From positions 46,604,986-46,668,985 of the forward strand of contig NC_037682.1 of the NCBI RefSeq assembly GCF_003255815.1: a stretch of DNA of 64,000 nucleotides, in the 5' to 3' direction. The translations under genes and the position numbers were made by a program. How positions within the stretch are numbered: position 1 is the stretch's first letter; every line of letters starts with the position of its first letter. The notes beneath the pieces are model-generated. The model did not search any database and was not told the origin of the DNA. It worked only from the letters and a program-made list of their open reading frames with translations. Source of the DNA: Theropithecus gelada. Taxonomy: Eukaryota > Chordata > Mammalia > Primates > Cercopithecidae. Positions 34,151-45,229 of this stretch are shown piece by piece.

Positions 34151-34568
34151 AGAGTAGTTTCAGACCAGATCGGATGCTACCAGCTGGGTCTAAAGTCCAT
34201 TCCTTAAACAGAAGCTGCTGCTGCCCCACTTCCTGTTACAGACCTACCCAGCCAGACCAGGTGTGAGAGAGCCAGCATCACTCTCAGTGCAGGGAAGCCA
34301 CAGGGAAGCCGTATGATCAAGTGGAAGAGGGCTTCCCCCGCCCCCGGGAGGCAGGATTTCTGGCTTCTAGGCTGCTTCTTGCCCACGTGCCTCTGCTGAG
34401 GCCTAGCCCCCATCTGCTGCTCCATCCCACTGACCAGCCTACTTCTGATTGCACCAGATGTTCCATACATCTTGGGTCTCCATGCCTCACTTTTTCTATT
34501 TGCTCTACCCAAGAAATCCTTTTCCCAACCCTTCATTCACCTAAAAACATATTTTTAAAAACAGCTCC
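34151..34568. other. Intron sequence, unassigned
   Basis: No family recognised. Short open frames only. Confidence 0.4.
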
Positions 34569-34569
34569 T

Positions 34570-34880
34570 GGCCGGGCATGGTGGCTCACACCTGTAATCC
34601 CAGCACTTTGGGAGGCCAAGGCAAGCAGGATCACCTGAGGTCAGCAGTTTGAGACCAGCCTGAGTAATATGGTGAAACCTCGTCTCTACTAAAAATACAA
34701 AAATTAGCTGGACATGGTGGCGGGCACCTGTAATCCCAGCTACTGGGAGGCTGAGGCCGGAGAGTCACTTGAACCGGGGAGGCGGAGGTTGCAGTGAGCT
34801 GAGATAACGTCACTGCACTCCACCAGCCTGGGCAACAGAGTGAGACTCCATCTCAAAAATTAATTAATTAATTAAATTTA
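34570..34880 (+). mobile_element. Alu with ATTA-repeat tail
   Basis: GGCCGGGCATGGTGGCTCAC to CCATCTCAAAAATTAATTAATTAATT. The tail has mutated into an (AATT)n-like run. Its left arm matches the common S subfamilies. Confidence 0.95.
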
Positions 34881-36169
34881 AAAACCATTAAAACCAGCTC
34901 CTGTGTCCCCTTTGGAGAAGACTTCCTCTTCCCCTTGCCCCTCCCCACAAATGAGCAGAGCCTTCCCCAAGGTGGTCACATGCATACATCGATTAAAGCA
35001 GGCATCAGGGTACAGTCGTGTCTGCATGTCTGTCTCCCTGAGAAGACTGGGAACCTGCAAGGAGGGACCTGGATTATTCATCACTGTATTCCTAGGGCAG
35101 CTCCAGGCCTTGCTCACAGGAGGTGCTGAGCACATGCCTGTTGAATGTGATGATGGCTTTGGGAAGCTGCTTTCACTCTGGGACATCCTCCATCAGTGAA
35201 GCGGGGGCAGGCTGGGTGATTTCCAAGTCCCTTCATCCCTAGTGTTCTCTGGGTATAAGGGAAGCAGTGGTGGGGGCAGCCCAGCAAGTGGCTGCTGTTG
35301 TCACAGGCTGGTTTTCTGTTCCTCTTGCCTGGCTGATAGAAGTGGGGAAGGAGAGAGCAGGAGCCATAGCAATCCAATAAAATCAGCTATTTCTGCTCTT
35401 GGTGGGGAGGGAGGAAGGCAGCACCCAGAGACTGGGTTCCCCATCCAGCCTGAATGGGCCATCTATTTTCTTTGGAAAGCTAATTAAACCCTCCTCTGGA
35501 CAGCCTGGACATGCAGGCTTTGGCTGGTGTTGCCTGGAGTCCTTCGACTACAGGGAAGAGCAGCAGGCTCTTGCTCCATTTTCCCCTGCAGTCAAGAGGT
35601 GCTACTCGTTCTGCTTTTCTGGTTATGAAATTAGTCATTTTCTAGGAAGCTTATTTATAGAGTCCACTGCACACATGCAGCACTGAGCTATTCTGAACAC
35701 AGCTTGGGGCCTGAGAGGCTTAAGGTGTGAAAGCAGGTGTGAGTCACACATGGGTCCCCTTCCAGAGGTATCTGGATACTGTGCCTTTCTGTACCCAGCC
35801 AGGGGTCAGCCCTCATGGTGCTGCCGTCCAGCTGGGTGCTCTTTAGGGTAAGGAAAGAACAAGTTTAGGATTGGAGGTTTGGGGGTGGGTGCTCTCAAAC
35901 ACAATCCCTATGGCCGCTCTCAAACACAATCCCTGTGGCCGCCACCAACTCAATATAAAATGTGGGGCAAGTCAGACTCCATCCTCTGCCTCAGTTTCTC
36001 CTCTGTAAAATGAGAGGCCTTCCAAGTCTGTGATTCTCTGACTTCTGTGGACAATAGCTATGGAGGAGAGCTCCCAGCTACTTAGCAAAGACCCATCCAC
36101 AAAGCAGCTCAGATGATGGCTGTGTTTGAGGCTCCTAATGTTTTCTCAAGAACATCAGGTCAACCTTTA
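34881..36169. other. Intron sequence, mostly unassigned
   Basis: An L2-like end may lie at 35075-35160. A MIR-like piece is at 35985-36045. A 25-bp duplication is listed separately. Confidence 0.4.
35891..35940. repeat. 25-bp direct tandem duplication
   Basis: GCTCTCAAACACAATCCCT(A/G)TGGCC occurs twice head to tail, at 35891-35915 and 35916-35940, with one mismatch. Confidence 0.95.
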
Positions 36170-36950
36170 CTTATTCCATAAGTGTTTGTTTATTGAACAT
36201 CCTGCTACGAACCAGGCACTGTGCGAGGCTTTGAAGATATGGTAAATAAAACAGAAATAGTGGACTCTGCCTTCATGAAAGCTACAGTCTAATGATGAAG
36301 ACAGGTGTTGAATAATGGCATAAATTACAGTGACATTTCTAACTGTGTCAAGTGCCTACCATGAGTAAAAAGTACTAAGAGGTAGAGCTAGAGAACCTCT
36401 CTAGGTAGTAGGTAGAGAGAAAAACATGTGAAAGGCACTGTGAGGAAAGAGCCTTCCCAGTGTGGCTGGAGTGCAGAGGTCAAGGAGGAGAGGGACTTGG
36501 GGTGAGGCTGGAGGGATCAACAGGGACCAGACCACCCAACATCTAGTGAACTATGCCAAAGGATTTTTCTCTTTGTTCTAAGTACAATAAGGATGCCATG
36601 AAAATATTTTTTCAAGAAAGGTTGTGTGATAAACATGGAGTTTTGAGGAACTGATTCTGGCTCCTCTCTTCTGGGGAAGAGTTCTCCCTGCCACTTTCCA
36701 TTGCCTGGGGCAGAGGGGACTTCCACATCCAGTTGTGCAGGTTGTAAACTGCACAGATTTTCTATGCCATAAGCATTGGAGCCATGTGGAGAATGTTTTG
36801 GAGGCCAGCCTGAGTGGATGCCAGCAACCAGTTAAGATATTGCCACAGCAATCTAGGCAAGAGATAATAGTGACTGGGACCAAGATGGGGCGGGAGAAAG
36901 ATGAAGGGACTCCAGAGACATTTAAAGAAAGCACTTAACGTTACCTTGAA
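36170..36950 (-). repeat. Long L2 LINE fragment
   Basis: TTATTGAACATCCTGCTACGAACCAGGCACTG, CATGAAAGCTACAGTCTAATGATG, then GGAAAGAGCCTTCCCAGTGTGGCTGGAGTGC, and later TATTGCCACAGCAATCTAGGCAAGAG. It is one of the longest antisense L2 copies here. Confidence 0.8.
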
Positions 36951-38009
36951 GGAAGTGACCTCTCTGCAGGAGTGCTGGGGGGCTCTAGGACTTGTGATTC
37001 TCAGAGACCCTGGCAATTGGGTTGAGGAAAAAATAAAATAATATAATGCCAGTTGAAAAAGAAGATATCAGAGAGAGAAGGGACACCCTGAACCTGGCCT
37101 TTCTGCCCTTAATTATTTAAAATCTGGAGTTAGGCATGAAACAGGCCCCAGGGCCAGTCTAAGAAGCAGGATAGCAGGACTCAGGGGCAGAGAGGCAGCT
37201 GAGCCTCTGAAATTCCTGGAAGTATGCTAGCAAGGCTATGTCAAGGGTTCTTTTGGTTGCCAGTTTCAGAAATCACATCCCACTGGCATAAGCTAAAATG
37301 TGGAGATTTATTGGAAGGCTCCATGGCCATCTTGTGGTCTGGACGGACATATTTTCCAAGACTCAGTACAAATGGGAACAACGCGGCTCTCAGGCCCTCA
37401 TCAGCAGATGTTTGCAGGTCTTCTCTCCGGGGCACTCTGGCTTTCATGATTCAGCCAAGCAAAGTGCACCAGAATGCATTTTCAATGTGCAAGGGAGAAG
37501 ATCTGATTGACCCAGCCTGGTTTGTGTGTCCAGCCTTGAATCAGTCATCAGCTACTGCCAAGGGTCAGAGACATGAAAGGCAGACAAGGCCACTAGAGCC
37601 CACGCGGCATTTCAGGCCATTCCCAGGGTAGAACCCCTGTGAGCCAAGTGGTTGCTCTCAAGATATATCTAAAGATGCTTCATGGGGTCTGGCTGATCTC
37701 CAGCAACCTTTTTCCAGCTTACTAGGTAAAGGAGAAAAACTAGACCCCCATACTGTCCTATAAGGTGCCCTGATAGGCTAGAAAGAGGGTTCTCTGATTT
37801 CAGGAAGGAAACATTTAGACTATACAAAACATGTATGTAACTACTTTTTGTAGCTATTTCTGGAGAAGAGTTCTGCATGCCACTTTTCACTGCCTGGGGC
37901 AGAGGGGACTTGCACATCTTGGAGAGCTGGACACAGGATTGTGGGTTACTCACAGCCCTCTTCTTGTCCACCCATGGTTCAAAACCACTGGAACTAGGAG
38001 ACAGAATAG
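36951..38009. other. Intron sequence, mostly unassigned
   Basis: An old element similar to that at 31920-31995 lies at about 37245-37320. A near-repeat of one motif occurs at 36675-36720 and 37865-37910 (CTGGGGAAGAG.. / CTGGAGAAGAG..., CACTTT.CA.TGCCTGGGGCAGAGGGGACTT). Confidence 0.45.
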
Positions 38010-38205
38010 TACAGCAGCGAGAGCATGAGCCCGGAGTCCTAAGCCATAATTTCAAACTCCTCTCTATTCTGTTGAGCTGTGTGACCTTGGGCAAGTTACT
38101 TAACCTCTCTGAGCCTGTTTAGTGATCCCTCATTCATGAGATCATAGTGAGGATTTAATGTGGTAAAGTTTGCAAGGTGCTTGCATATAGTAAATCCTCC
38201 TTCTG
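38010..38205 (+). repeat. MIR
   Basis: GTGTGACCTTGGGCAAGTTACTTAACC and GATCATAGTGAGGATTTAATG are nearly consensus MIR. Confidence 0.9.
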
Positions 38206-38212
38206 TGGTAGA

Positions 38213-38259
38213 GATGATGATGGTGATGATGATGATGATGGTTGCGATGATGCTGCTGC
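38213..38259. repeat. (GAT)n microsatellite
   Basis: GATGATGATGGTGATGATGATGATGATGG and variants lie at the MIR end, about 210 bp before a coding exon. Confidence 0.9.
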
Positions 38260-38466
38260 CACTGATTCCACAAGGAAGACACATGCAAAATTCTGCTCCT
38301 GCCTCTGCAGCTTGACCCTCGGGTATTTTCCTCAGGTCCCTTTGATGGGGTGGAGTTATCCAAAGGGATACAGAATACAGGAGAGGGAGGCTTCTTATCT
38401 TTGCTCAAGGTTTTTGTCTTGATTCTGGCTCAACAGCGTCATCTCACCTTTTCCATCCTGCTGCAG

Positions 38467-38543
38467 GAGTGAGAGAGAGAACCACGCTGCTGATGACTTC
38501 AAGGGAGGAGCCCTGGACATGTGCTGCAGTGAGAGGCTACCGG
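38467..38543 (+). CDS. PTPN5: PTPN5 coding exon, residues 7-33
   Basis: The acceptor TCCTGCTGCAG ends at 38466, and the donor GTAAGTC starts at 38544. The exon completes Arg7 and encodes SERENHAADDFKGGALDMCCSERLP plus the first base of Gly33. Met25 (38519-38521, G at -3) begins MCCSERLPG, the start of the shorter STEP61 form. Transcripts that skip or bypass the 32307 start would therefore initiate here. The Cys26-Cys27 pair near that start is a candidate lipidation or metal-sensitive site, but I have no direct evidence for it. Confidence 0.93.
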
Positions 38544-39334
38544 GTAAGTCTTCCCAGCACCCAGGTCCTCCCCAGACCTCAGAGCGGAGAGAGAATGCCC
38601 CGGCTGATGCTGGGGCTGGAGTAAAGCCTAGCTAGCTGTGAACTTGAGTGAGAAAACCCATGCGGCTGCTCCATAGCTCTTCGTTTAAATGGGGACTTGT
38701 TTTTCTAATCCCTGATGCCTTCTGACCTGTTATCATTTGGAGCTGCTCTAGGCTCACAGGGAGGGAAGAGCAGGCCACTGAGGGTGTGCTAGGAAGTGAA
38801 GAGAAGGATGAAGAGCTGGGGAGTCCGGGGCTCCTAGGGAATGACCACTGACCATTCAGTGCTGGGCTGACTTCAAGAGGTAAGGATAGGAAACAAAACC
38901 TGAAGGCAGCATGAGCCAAGGATGGGGTGGGGGATGTGGAGAACTACCTGACCTCCCTGTTGAGAAGCCCGGCTCGAGGGTGAAACTGTGCTGCTTGAGT
39001 CCAGTTGACCACACTTGCAGGGAGCCAGGCCATTGCAGCCACCATGGAGACATTACCAAGGCACTCTTGTCCACAGGGTGGCAGCTTGTCCCAGTTGTAG
39101 CCCCATGACCCACGCCATGATAAATAGCCTCAGAAGGAAGAAAAAGAAGGTGGGGGGAGAGTTTCACATTTTTAAATAAGTTTTTATTGTTCTTTTCCTT
39201 CGTATAACAAAAGGTTAACTGTCAAAATATTAGAAAATAAATACAAATAGAAAAAAGAAAAATCACCATAATCCTGTAACACAGCATGTATTTTTATATC
39301 TCTCCTTCCAAACATTTTGTTAGAAGACACGTCT
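38544..39334. other. Start of the 22.6 kb intron, unassigned
   Basis: I see nothing clear here beyond an AT-rich stretch at 39165-39320. Confidence 0.4.
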
Positions 39335-39650
39335 TGGCCGGGCGCGGTGGCTCAAGCCTGTAATCCCAGCACTTTGGGAGGCCGAGACGGGCGGATCACG
39401 AGGTCAGGAGATCGAGACCATCCTGGCTAACATGGTGAAACCCCGTCTCTACTAAAAAATACAAAAAACTAGCCGGGCGAGGTGGCGGGCGCCTGTAGTC
39501 CCAGCTACTCGTGAGGCTGAGGCAGGAGAATGGCGTGAACCCGGGAGGCGGAGCTTGCAGTGAGCAGAGATCCGGCCACTGCACTCCAGCCTGGGCGGCA
39601 GAGCGAGACTCCGTCTCAAAAAACCTCGGTAATCGCCAGAAAAAAAAAAG
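39335..39650 (+). mobile_element. AluY, Old World monkey type, interrupted tail
   Basis: GGCCGGGCGCGGTGGCTCAAG, CTAGCCGGGCGAGGTGGCGGG and GAGATCCGGCCACTG mark the cercopithecid AluY. The tail is AAAAAA, then CCTCGGTAATCGCCAG, then a second A run. AGACACGTCTT flanks both ends. Confidence 0.95.
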
Positions 39651-39662
39651 ACACGTCTTTTG

Positions 39663-39962
39663 GGCCGGGCACAGTGGCTCACACCTGTAATCCCAGTACT
39701 TTGGGAGGCCGAGGTGGGCGGATCACAAGGTCAGGAGATCAAGACCATCCTGGCTAACACGGTGAAACCCTGTCTGTGCTAAAAATACAAAAAAATTAGC
39801 CGAGCGTGGTGGCAGGCACCTGTAGTCACAGCTACTCGGCAGGCTGAGGCGGGAGAATGGCGTGAACCCGGGAGGCGGAGCTTGCAGTGAGCCAAGATCA
39901 CGCCACTGCACTCCAGCCTGGGCAACAGAGCGTTACTCCGTCCAGACAAAAAAAAAAAAAAG
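39663..39962 (+). mobile_element. AluY directly downstream of a second Alu
   Basis: GGGCCGGGCACAGTGGCTCAC to TCCGTCCAGACAAAAAAAAAAAAAGG. GTCTTTTG occurs before it and at 39968-39975 as the target-site duplication. The text is more diverged than the Alu before it. Confidence 0.95.
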
Positions 39963-40720
39963 GAAAAGTCTTTTGAACTCTTAACTTTGAAATCCCAAAC
40001 CTGTAGCTTGTCAGAGACCTCATGATTGGCAAGGAACCTTAGAATGGAGTCTTCATGTGACACTCTTTAAGACAGACACTGGAAACAATCAGGTATGAGT
40101 CTAAAGCGATGACTCTTCAAAATAAGTGGTATTTTATTCATACCACACACTCAGTGCCCCCGGCTCCTGAGGAAGCCCTTTGGTGCAGTTCATACCTTAA
40201 CCAGTAGGGGGTGCCATTGCTCAAAACACTTCAGACAGCCTGTTGAGATAGTCTACGACGGACGCCATCTGTCTTGAAGAGGAGAATTCTCTGAAAAGAT
40301 GTGAGAACTGCCTGAATATCTGAATGGCTGTCTTGTGGAAGGAGCAGCAGATCTATTCTGTGTATCTTAGGATGACGTAAGCCCAAGGCATTGAAATTAA
40401 AGACAGGCGTGTTGGCCCATAGACACAGAACTCTCTGTCCAGTCATAGAACTCGATAATTCCAGAAGGAGAAATGAGTGTTCTGTCACAGGAGGCATTCA
40501 AGTACTGGATAGATAGACAGTGGAGAGGAAATTTCCACAATGGGTGGGAGGTCCAGATGACATCAGAAGTTCCCTTCAACTATTAAACGGTTCTGTGATT
40601 CAGATATGAGTCATAGAATTCGGAGATGACGCTACAATCAGGGATGGCCCCACTGGCTAGAAGAAATCTGCAGAAAATAGGACAGGATGAGCAGGAGTTC
40701 AGAGAGTAGCACGGTGTGGA
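39963..40720. other. Intron sequence, possible CR1/L3-type remnant
   Basis: AAGTTCCCTTCAACTATTAAACGGTTCTGTGATTC (about 40567-40601) resembles the end of CR1-like LINEs. The rest is unassigned. Confidence in the family is low. Confidence 0.3.
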
Positions 40721-40724
40721 GGAC

Positions 40725-41010
40725 GAAAGAGCATGGGGTTTGACGTTTGAGTCTGCCTGTTCTGCTTCAGGCTGTGTGTTTATGCACGAGTCACTTAACC
40801 TTGCTGGAGCTCCAGTCCCTCAACTGTGAATAGAAACAATAGCAATATGAATATTTATCCTCACAAGGGTCCTGGGGGAATAAATAAACTTTACCAGTCA
40901 GTCATTCACTCAAGTATTTATGAGCACCTGCTGGGTCTCAGGGTCTGTAATAGGTGCTAGAGATATCGTGGTAAATAAAACAGACCTAGTCCCTCCCCTA
41001 AGGAAAGTTC
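40725..41010. repeat. MIR (+) followed by L2 (-)
   Basis: GTGTTTATGCACGAGTCACTTAACC (MIR, to about 40890) is followed by TCATTCACTCAAGTATTTATGAGCACC and TAAATAAAACAGACCTAGTCCC (antisense L2). Confidence 0.75.
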
Positions 41011-41159
41011 ATGGACAAGTTTGGCTCTGAGCTGCTTCTGCAAAATGGGATGAAGCCACAGCAGAGAGGCTTGCAGTAATAAGCATAATATGTTAATCCC
41101 AATGTTCTCTCCCATTTCTCCCCGAAAACCAGCAACCAGTGTAGAATAGAAGAGTATTT

Positions 41160-41325
41160 GTCATGTAATATCCTAGGAAATCAGTGTCATTTGCTACCCC
41201 CATCTTACAGATGAGAGGACTAAGGCCCAGGGAGCTTAGGCAGTCCGTTCAAGGTCACTTAGCTGGTAGAGGGAGGATTCACTCCAGGCAGTCTCTCTCA
41301 GTAGCCCATGTCCTCACCACTACCT
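41160..41325 (-). repeat. MIR
   Basis: CCATCTTACAGATGAGAGGACTAAGGCCCAG and AAGGTCACTTAGCTGGTAGAGG are antisense MIR. Confidence 0.85.
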
Positions 41326-41649
41326 TGTTCTGCCTCTGTTGTCCCCATGGAACTACTGTTGTCTTCTGGCAACCTGTGGACTGAGGCAGAAAGAGTTAAG
41401 GTGTGTTTATGCCAGATAGGAGTTTGGAGGAGATAGACAGTGTCACTGTGCCTGTCCCCATCTGTGTCCTTCCTCTGGGAAGTCCTGCTTGCAGAGGCTG
41501 AGCAAGTTGTGTGACCCTCTAGACTCCCATGATGCCGTCCTCATAGGGGATTGCAGTAATTATTTGCTGCCTCCACGGGGCCATGAGCTCTCTGAAGGCA
41601 AGCGCCTCTCTGTTTCATCTCTGCATCCTCCATGTCCAGCATGTATTCC

Positions 41650-42120
41650 CTCATTTCTTCATTCTGTCACTACTGATTGAGCACCTACGTGTGCTAGACA
41701 CTGTTGTAAGCATTAGAGATTAAATAGAAATCCAAAATGAAAAAATGGCCCACCCTCCCAGGACAGGATTATGTGCTGGTCAAGAGCAGGGACTCCAGAC
41801 CTCAGCTTGGCCCCACCACTTACCAGTGGGATGATCATGGACAAGCTACTGAATCCTTCTGGGCCTCCCATTCACAATATAACAAGAACAATATTCACCG
41901 CTGTGTCGAGTTGTTAGAGGATTCAGTAAATTAACAGAAAGTTTAGCACAGTGCCTGGCATGTAGCAAATGCTGTACAGACATTTGCTATTAAGGCAAAA
42001 ATAGACAACAAATAAGTAAGTCATGCCACATAGTTTGGCTAATAGTGGTAAGTGCTGTGAAGACAATTAAAGCCATGAAGAGAGGGATGGGAAAAAACTG
42101 GGGGATGGTTTGGCACTGTG
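41650..42120 (-). repeat. L2 split by a sense MIR
   Basis: CACTACTGATTGAGCACCTACG and ATAAGTAAGTCATGCCACATAG are antisense L2. Between them, 41775-41975 is a sense MIR (CAGGGACTCCAGACCTCAGC... AGCACAGTGCCTGGCATG). Confidence 0.7.
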
Positions 42121-42563
42121 AATAGGGTAAATTCATATTGTGAATTTGTGGAATTCTACTCTACACCACAGCCTGGTGTAGAGTAAACTTCCACAAATGT
42201 TTGCAAAGGACACTGACCTGTACTGCAACTTGGACATAAAAGGAAATGGGGGTTTGTAGGCCAAGGGAGTTGGAGTGTTAGGCCTTTAGAAGGAGCCCAT
42301 GAGCACTACAGGCAATTGCATAATGATGGTATAAAAATCCAGCCCTCAAGAACTGTCTCCCCTCCTGGCTGTCTTGCCCAGAGGTGAGGCAGAGTGAGGG
42401 CCAGCCATGCCTAGTGGCTCATTCGTTCCCACACCCACCTCCGGATAGGGGCAACATGGCCAACATTCCCAGCCACCGTGGTCATCCAGATCTGAACCAA
42501 CACGGGGCAGGTCATACAGTTCCCTCAGAGCTTTCTGGTGTGGAAACATCCTCAGCATCACCA

Positions 42564-42616
42564 ACACCCCCTGGCACCCCCTGCCACCCCCTGGCACCCC
42601 CTGCCACCCCCTGCCA
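42564..42616. repeat. 10-bp minisatellite (CACCCCCTG[G/C])x5
   Basis: Five units of CACCCCCTGG or CACCCCCTGC run in tandem. Confidence 0.95.
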
Positions 42617-43316
42617 CAATGCCCAGGGCCAGGCATGCTGCCTCACAGCCCCTGGGACACCTCACAGTGTGCTCGCACGCTCGTGTTTGTGCTCACTTGT
42701 CACAGCCGCATGCTCCCCGATGCACATGCATGTACCCACGCAGTCACCCAGACACGTGGCCTCCCTCTGTCTCACACAGCCCTGCAGGGGCGGACGCACA
42801 CCTCCAGGCTCACACACCTGCATGCTTTCCTCTTGCACACTCACCTCTCTCAGCTCCATCCCTCCATCCCGCGGCTTCCACTCTGCATGCTTCCTGGAGA
42901 TGTGCTTGCTCTCTCGTTCCCTCCTTAGGTGTCTTTCTCTCTCTCCCACAACTGTACCCCTTCTTCACACACACTCAAAAATGACTAGGCAGACTCCTTT
43001 TCTCCCTCTCCATTCTCTATCCTCTTCCCAGGCTCTCAGTCATGCCCAGCTCCCAGGTACTGTGGGGGCACTGAGTGTCTACCCCACTGCCTTCTGCACC
43101 CCCATGCACATACACATGCATATGCATGTGTTTTTCTCCTCCCTCGTACACACACCCTTTTTCATGTGGTCACCCTCCTTTTCTCTTTCACTCTTCCTTT
43201 CTTGCTCACTTCGTTTGCTCATAGTCACCCAAACACTTTGGTGCATTCAAACTCACACTCTCCCTTCTTCTATGTGTAGGTGTTCACATTTGCAAGACAC
43301 CAGGCGGTACTGCTAA
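42617..43316 (+). other. Pyrimidine/CA-rich segment with long open frame
   Basis: A 310-codon ATG frame spans 42384-43316, and shorter frames overlap in the other two + frames. The segment is rich in C, T and CACA with few G/A stop triplets. No domain, signal peptide or family is recognisable. The product would be rich in Ser, Pro, Leu, His and Cys. I treat it as non-coding until transcription or conservation is shown. Confidence 0.35.
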
Positions 43317-44490
43317 TGCTGGGGCCTCCACTCCTTCCCCAACCAGCACCAGTACAGGCCTAGCCCAGTATAGTCCTAGCTCCCAGCAGTTGCCGCGGAG
43401 GTACAAGGTAGAAGGAGATAGATAAAGCAATAGTGGGTGCCAGTGGGGGCCAGCACATGGAATACAGCAATATCGCCAGGCATTGCTCTCAGCATCTTCA
43501 TCATGCAGACTCGTGGGCAGGCCTGCAGGGACCAAGGTCAGACTACCAATAAAGACCCTCACAGTATACCACCGCTGCTCAGTCCTGCACTGCAAAGGCC
43601 GTCGCTTGCATGCATGCATGTGGGCAGGCCAGTCTGTATGTCCAAGCTTGGTCCACACTCCACCCTAATAGCTACCCCTTGGCCACCCCTCCAACCTGAA
43701 GATGCATAAGCAGGAGACTGTCTACCCTCACAGGGATGTACCTGAGCAAGAGACCCGTGCAGGCTTCAAGCCATTTGGGCAGGAAATCCTGAAGTCCTAG
43801 TAGTTAGAGTATAGCCTGGAAAGGGGAACATGGACACCAGCTGGTAAGAGACTCTAGCTGAGTATATATCCTGAGCCCTATGGACTTCTCTGCTTATGGG
43901 GAGTGACATGGACAGAAGAGATGGGGCCCAGGGCCCAGGTCTAAGGACAACACTGCTCTTCGAAACAGAGTACTCCTGGAGCCTTTCTGCGGGCGGCTGG
44001 CTGGAGCCGTGACAATCCCTACCAACCTGAGATTTCAGTGTGTCATGATTAGCTGGCTTTATGCATGGTCATGAGTATGCCGAAGGCCTGAGTAGGCCAT
44101 TGCACCTTTGGTAGGAACAGCTGGCCTCTTGGGCTGGTGATTCTGAGACCTACTCTCTACCTTAGATCCTGATGTCTTGCAACCTGTCCCCAATCCAGCC
44201 CTAGGCACTCTGCTCTGTATCATTGTAGGTATTCAGTGGACCCTCCCTTCAGGCCGAGGACAAGGTCTAGGTCTCAGCAAGAAGCCACTGCCCATCCCGA
44301 GTGCCAGTTTTTAAAGTAAAGGAGTTGGAGGCCTGAATCAAGGAAAGCTTTGTCACCCTAATCCTGCAGCACCTATCTCTGACCAGCAGGAAGGAACAAG
44401 TCATAGCGTGCATAGCCTTCCTACCATGCCACAGATAAGGTCTTGCACCAGTAGCCAACAAGGTCAGTTGAAAAGGCAGCCTGATTCTTT
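43317..44490. other. Unexplained 1.2 kb segment in the large intron
   Basis: No Alu, L1, L2, MIR or MaLR text is visible to me. GCATGCATGCATG lies at 43608-43620. It could be unique sequence or an LTR I do not recognise. Confidence 0.35.
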
Positions 44491-44494
44491 TATC

Positions 44495-44700
44495 CACTCA
44501 AATTTATTGAGCACCTACTCCATGTTCCATGCTTGCCAGACACTAGTGATACAGTGCCAAGACAGACAGGGTCCCTGCTCCTAAAGAGTTTAGGGTGCCA
44601 CGGAAGGGTACAGCCATTATGCAACCCTATCTTGGTGGGTCAGGGAAGGCTTCCTCTAAGAAGTGACCTAGAACATGAATAGGGTCTTGGTTCATGTCTT
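44495..44700 (-). repeat. L2 LINE 3' end
   Basis: CACTCAAATTTATTGAGCACC, CAGACACTAGTGATACAGTGCC and GTCAGGGAAGGCTTCCTC are antisense L2. Confidence 0.85.
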
Positions 44701-45229
44701 CAGGAACCTGCTGTGTCAAGCATTTTAAGGAGCGGGTTTACCTCATAATGGGCCTCATCCCTGATCAGCTAGCCCGTTTTCACAAAGCCCCCCGGAGTGG
44801 TGCTTAGTATTGGTTCAAGCTGGTCTGTGAGCAGGTGCAGGAGCTCAAATGGACAAACGTCAAGAAGATGGACCTGATTGTAGTAGTACTAAGATATCAC
44901 CGGTAGCTGTCAACACTCAGTGGTAGAGGTTCTGTTGATTTTTATTTCTTTGTTGAATTGATGGTTCTGTTTTCATTCAAGACTTTAAATGCATTTAGAG
45001 ATATTTATTGTCATTGATAGTACAATGAGTTTTTTACATGAGTCTTCAGAATGGATAAAGTAAAATGAAACACCATTTGGATGTGCAAAGAACACTAATT
45101 GGGCAGTATTCTGTAACAATGCCATTGTATTGAGAAAGGAAGTACCATCCCAGATGCCCACTGGTCAGCAAAAGTGAGGCTAACTATTCTCAGACACCAG
45201 GATGGAGCCCATCTAGTTAGGCCTTGGCG
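44701..45229. other. Intron sequence, unassigned
   Basis: Broken reading frames at about 44710-44905 (KHFKERVYLIMGLIPDQLARFH, then a stop) hint at a dead coding fragment, but I cannot match it to a gene. Confidence 0.3.
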
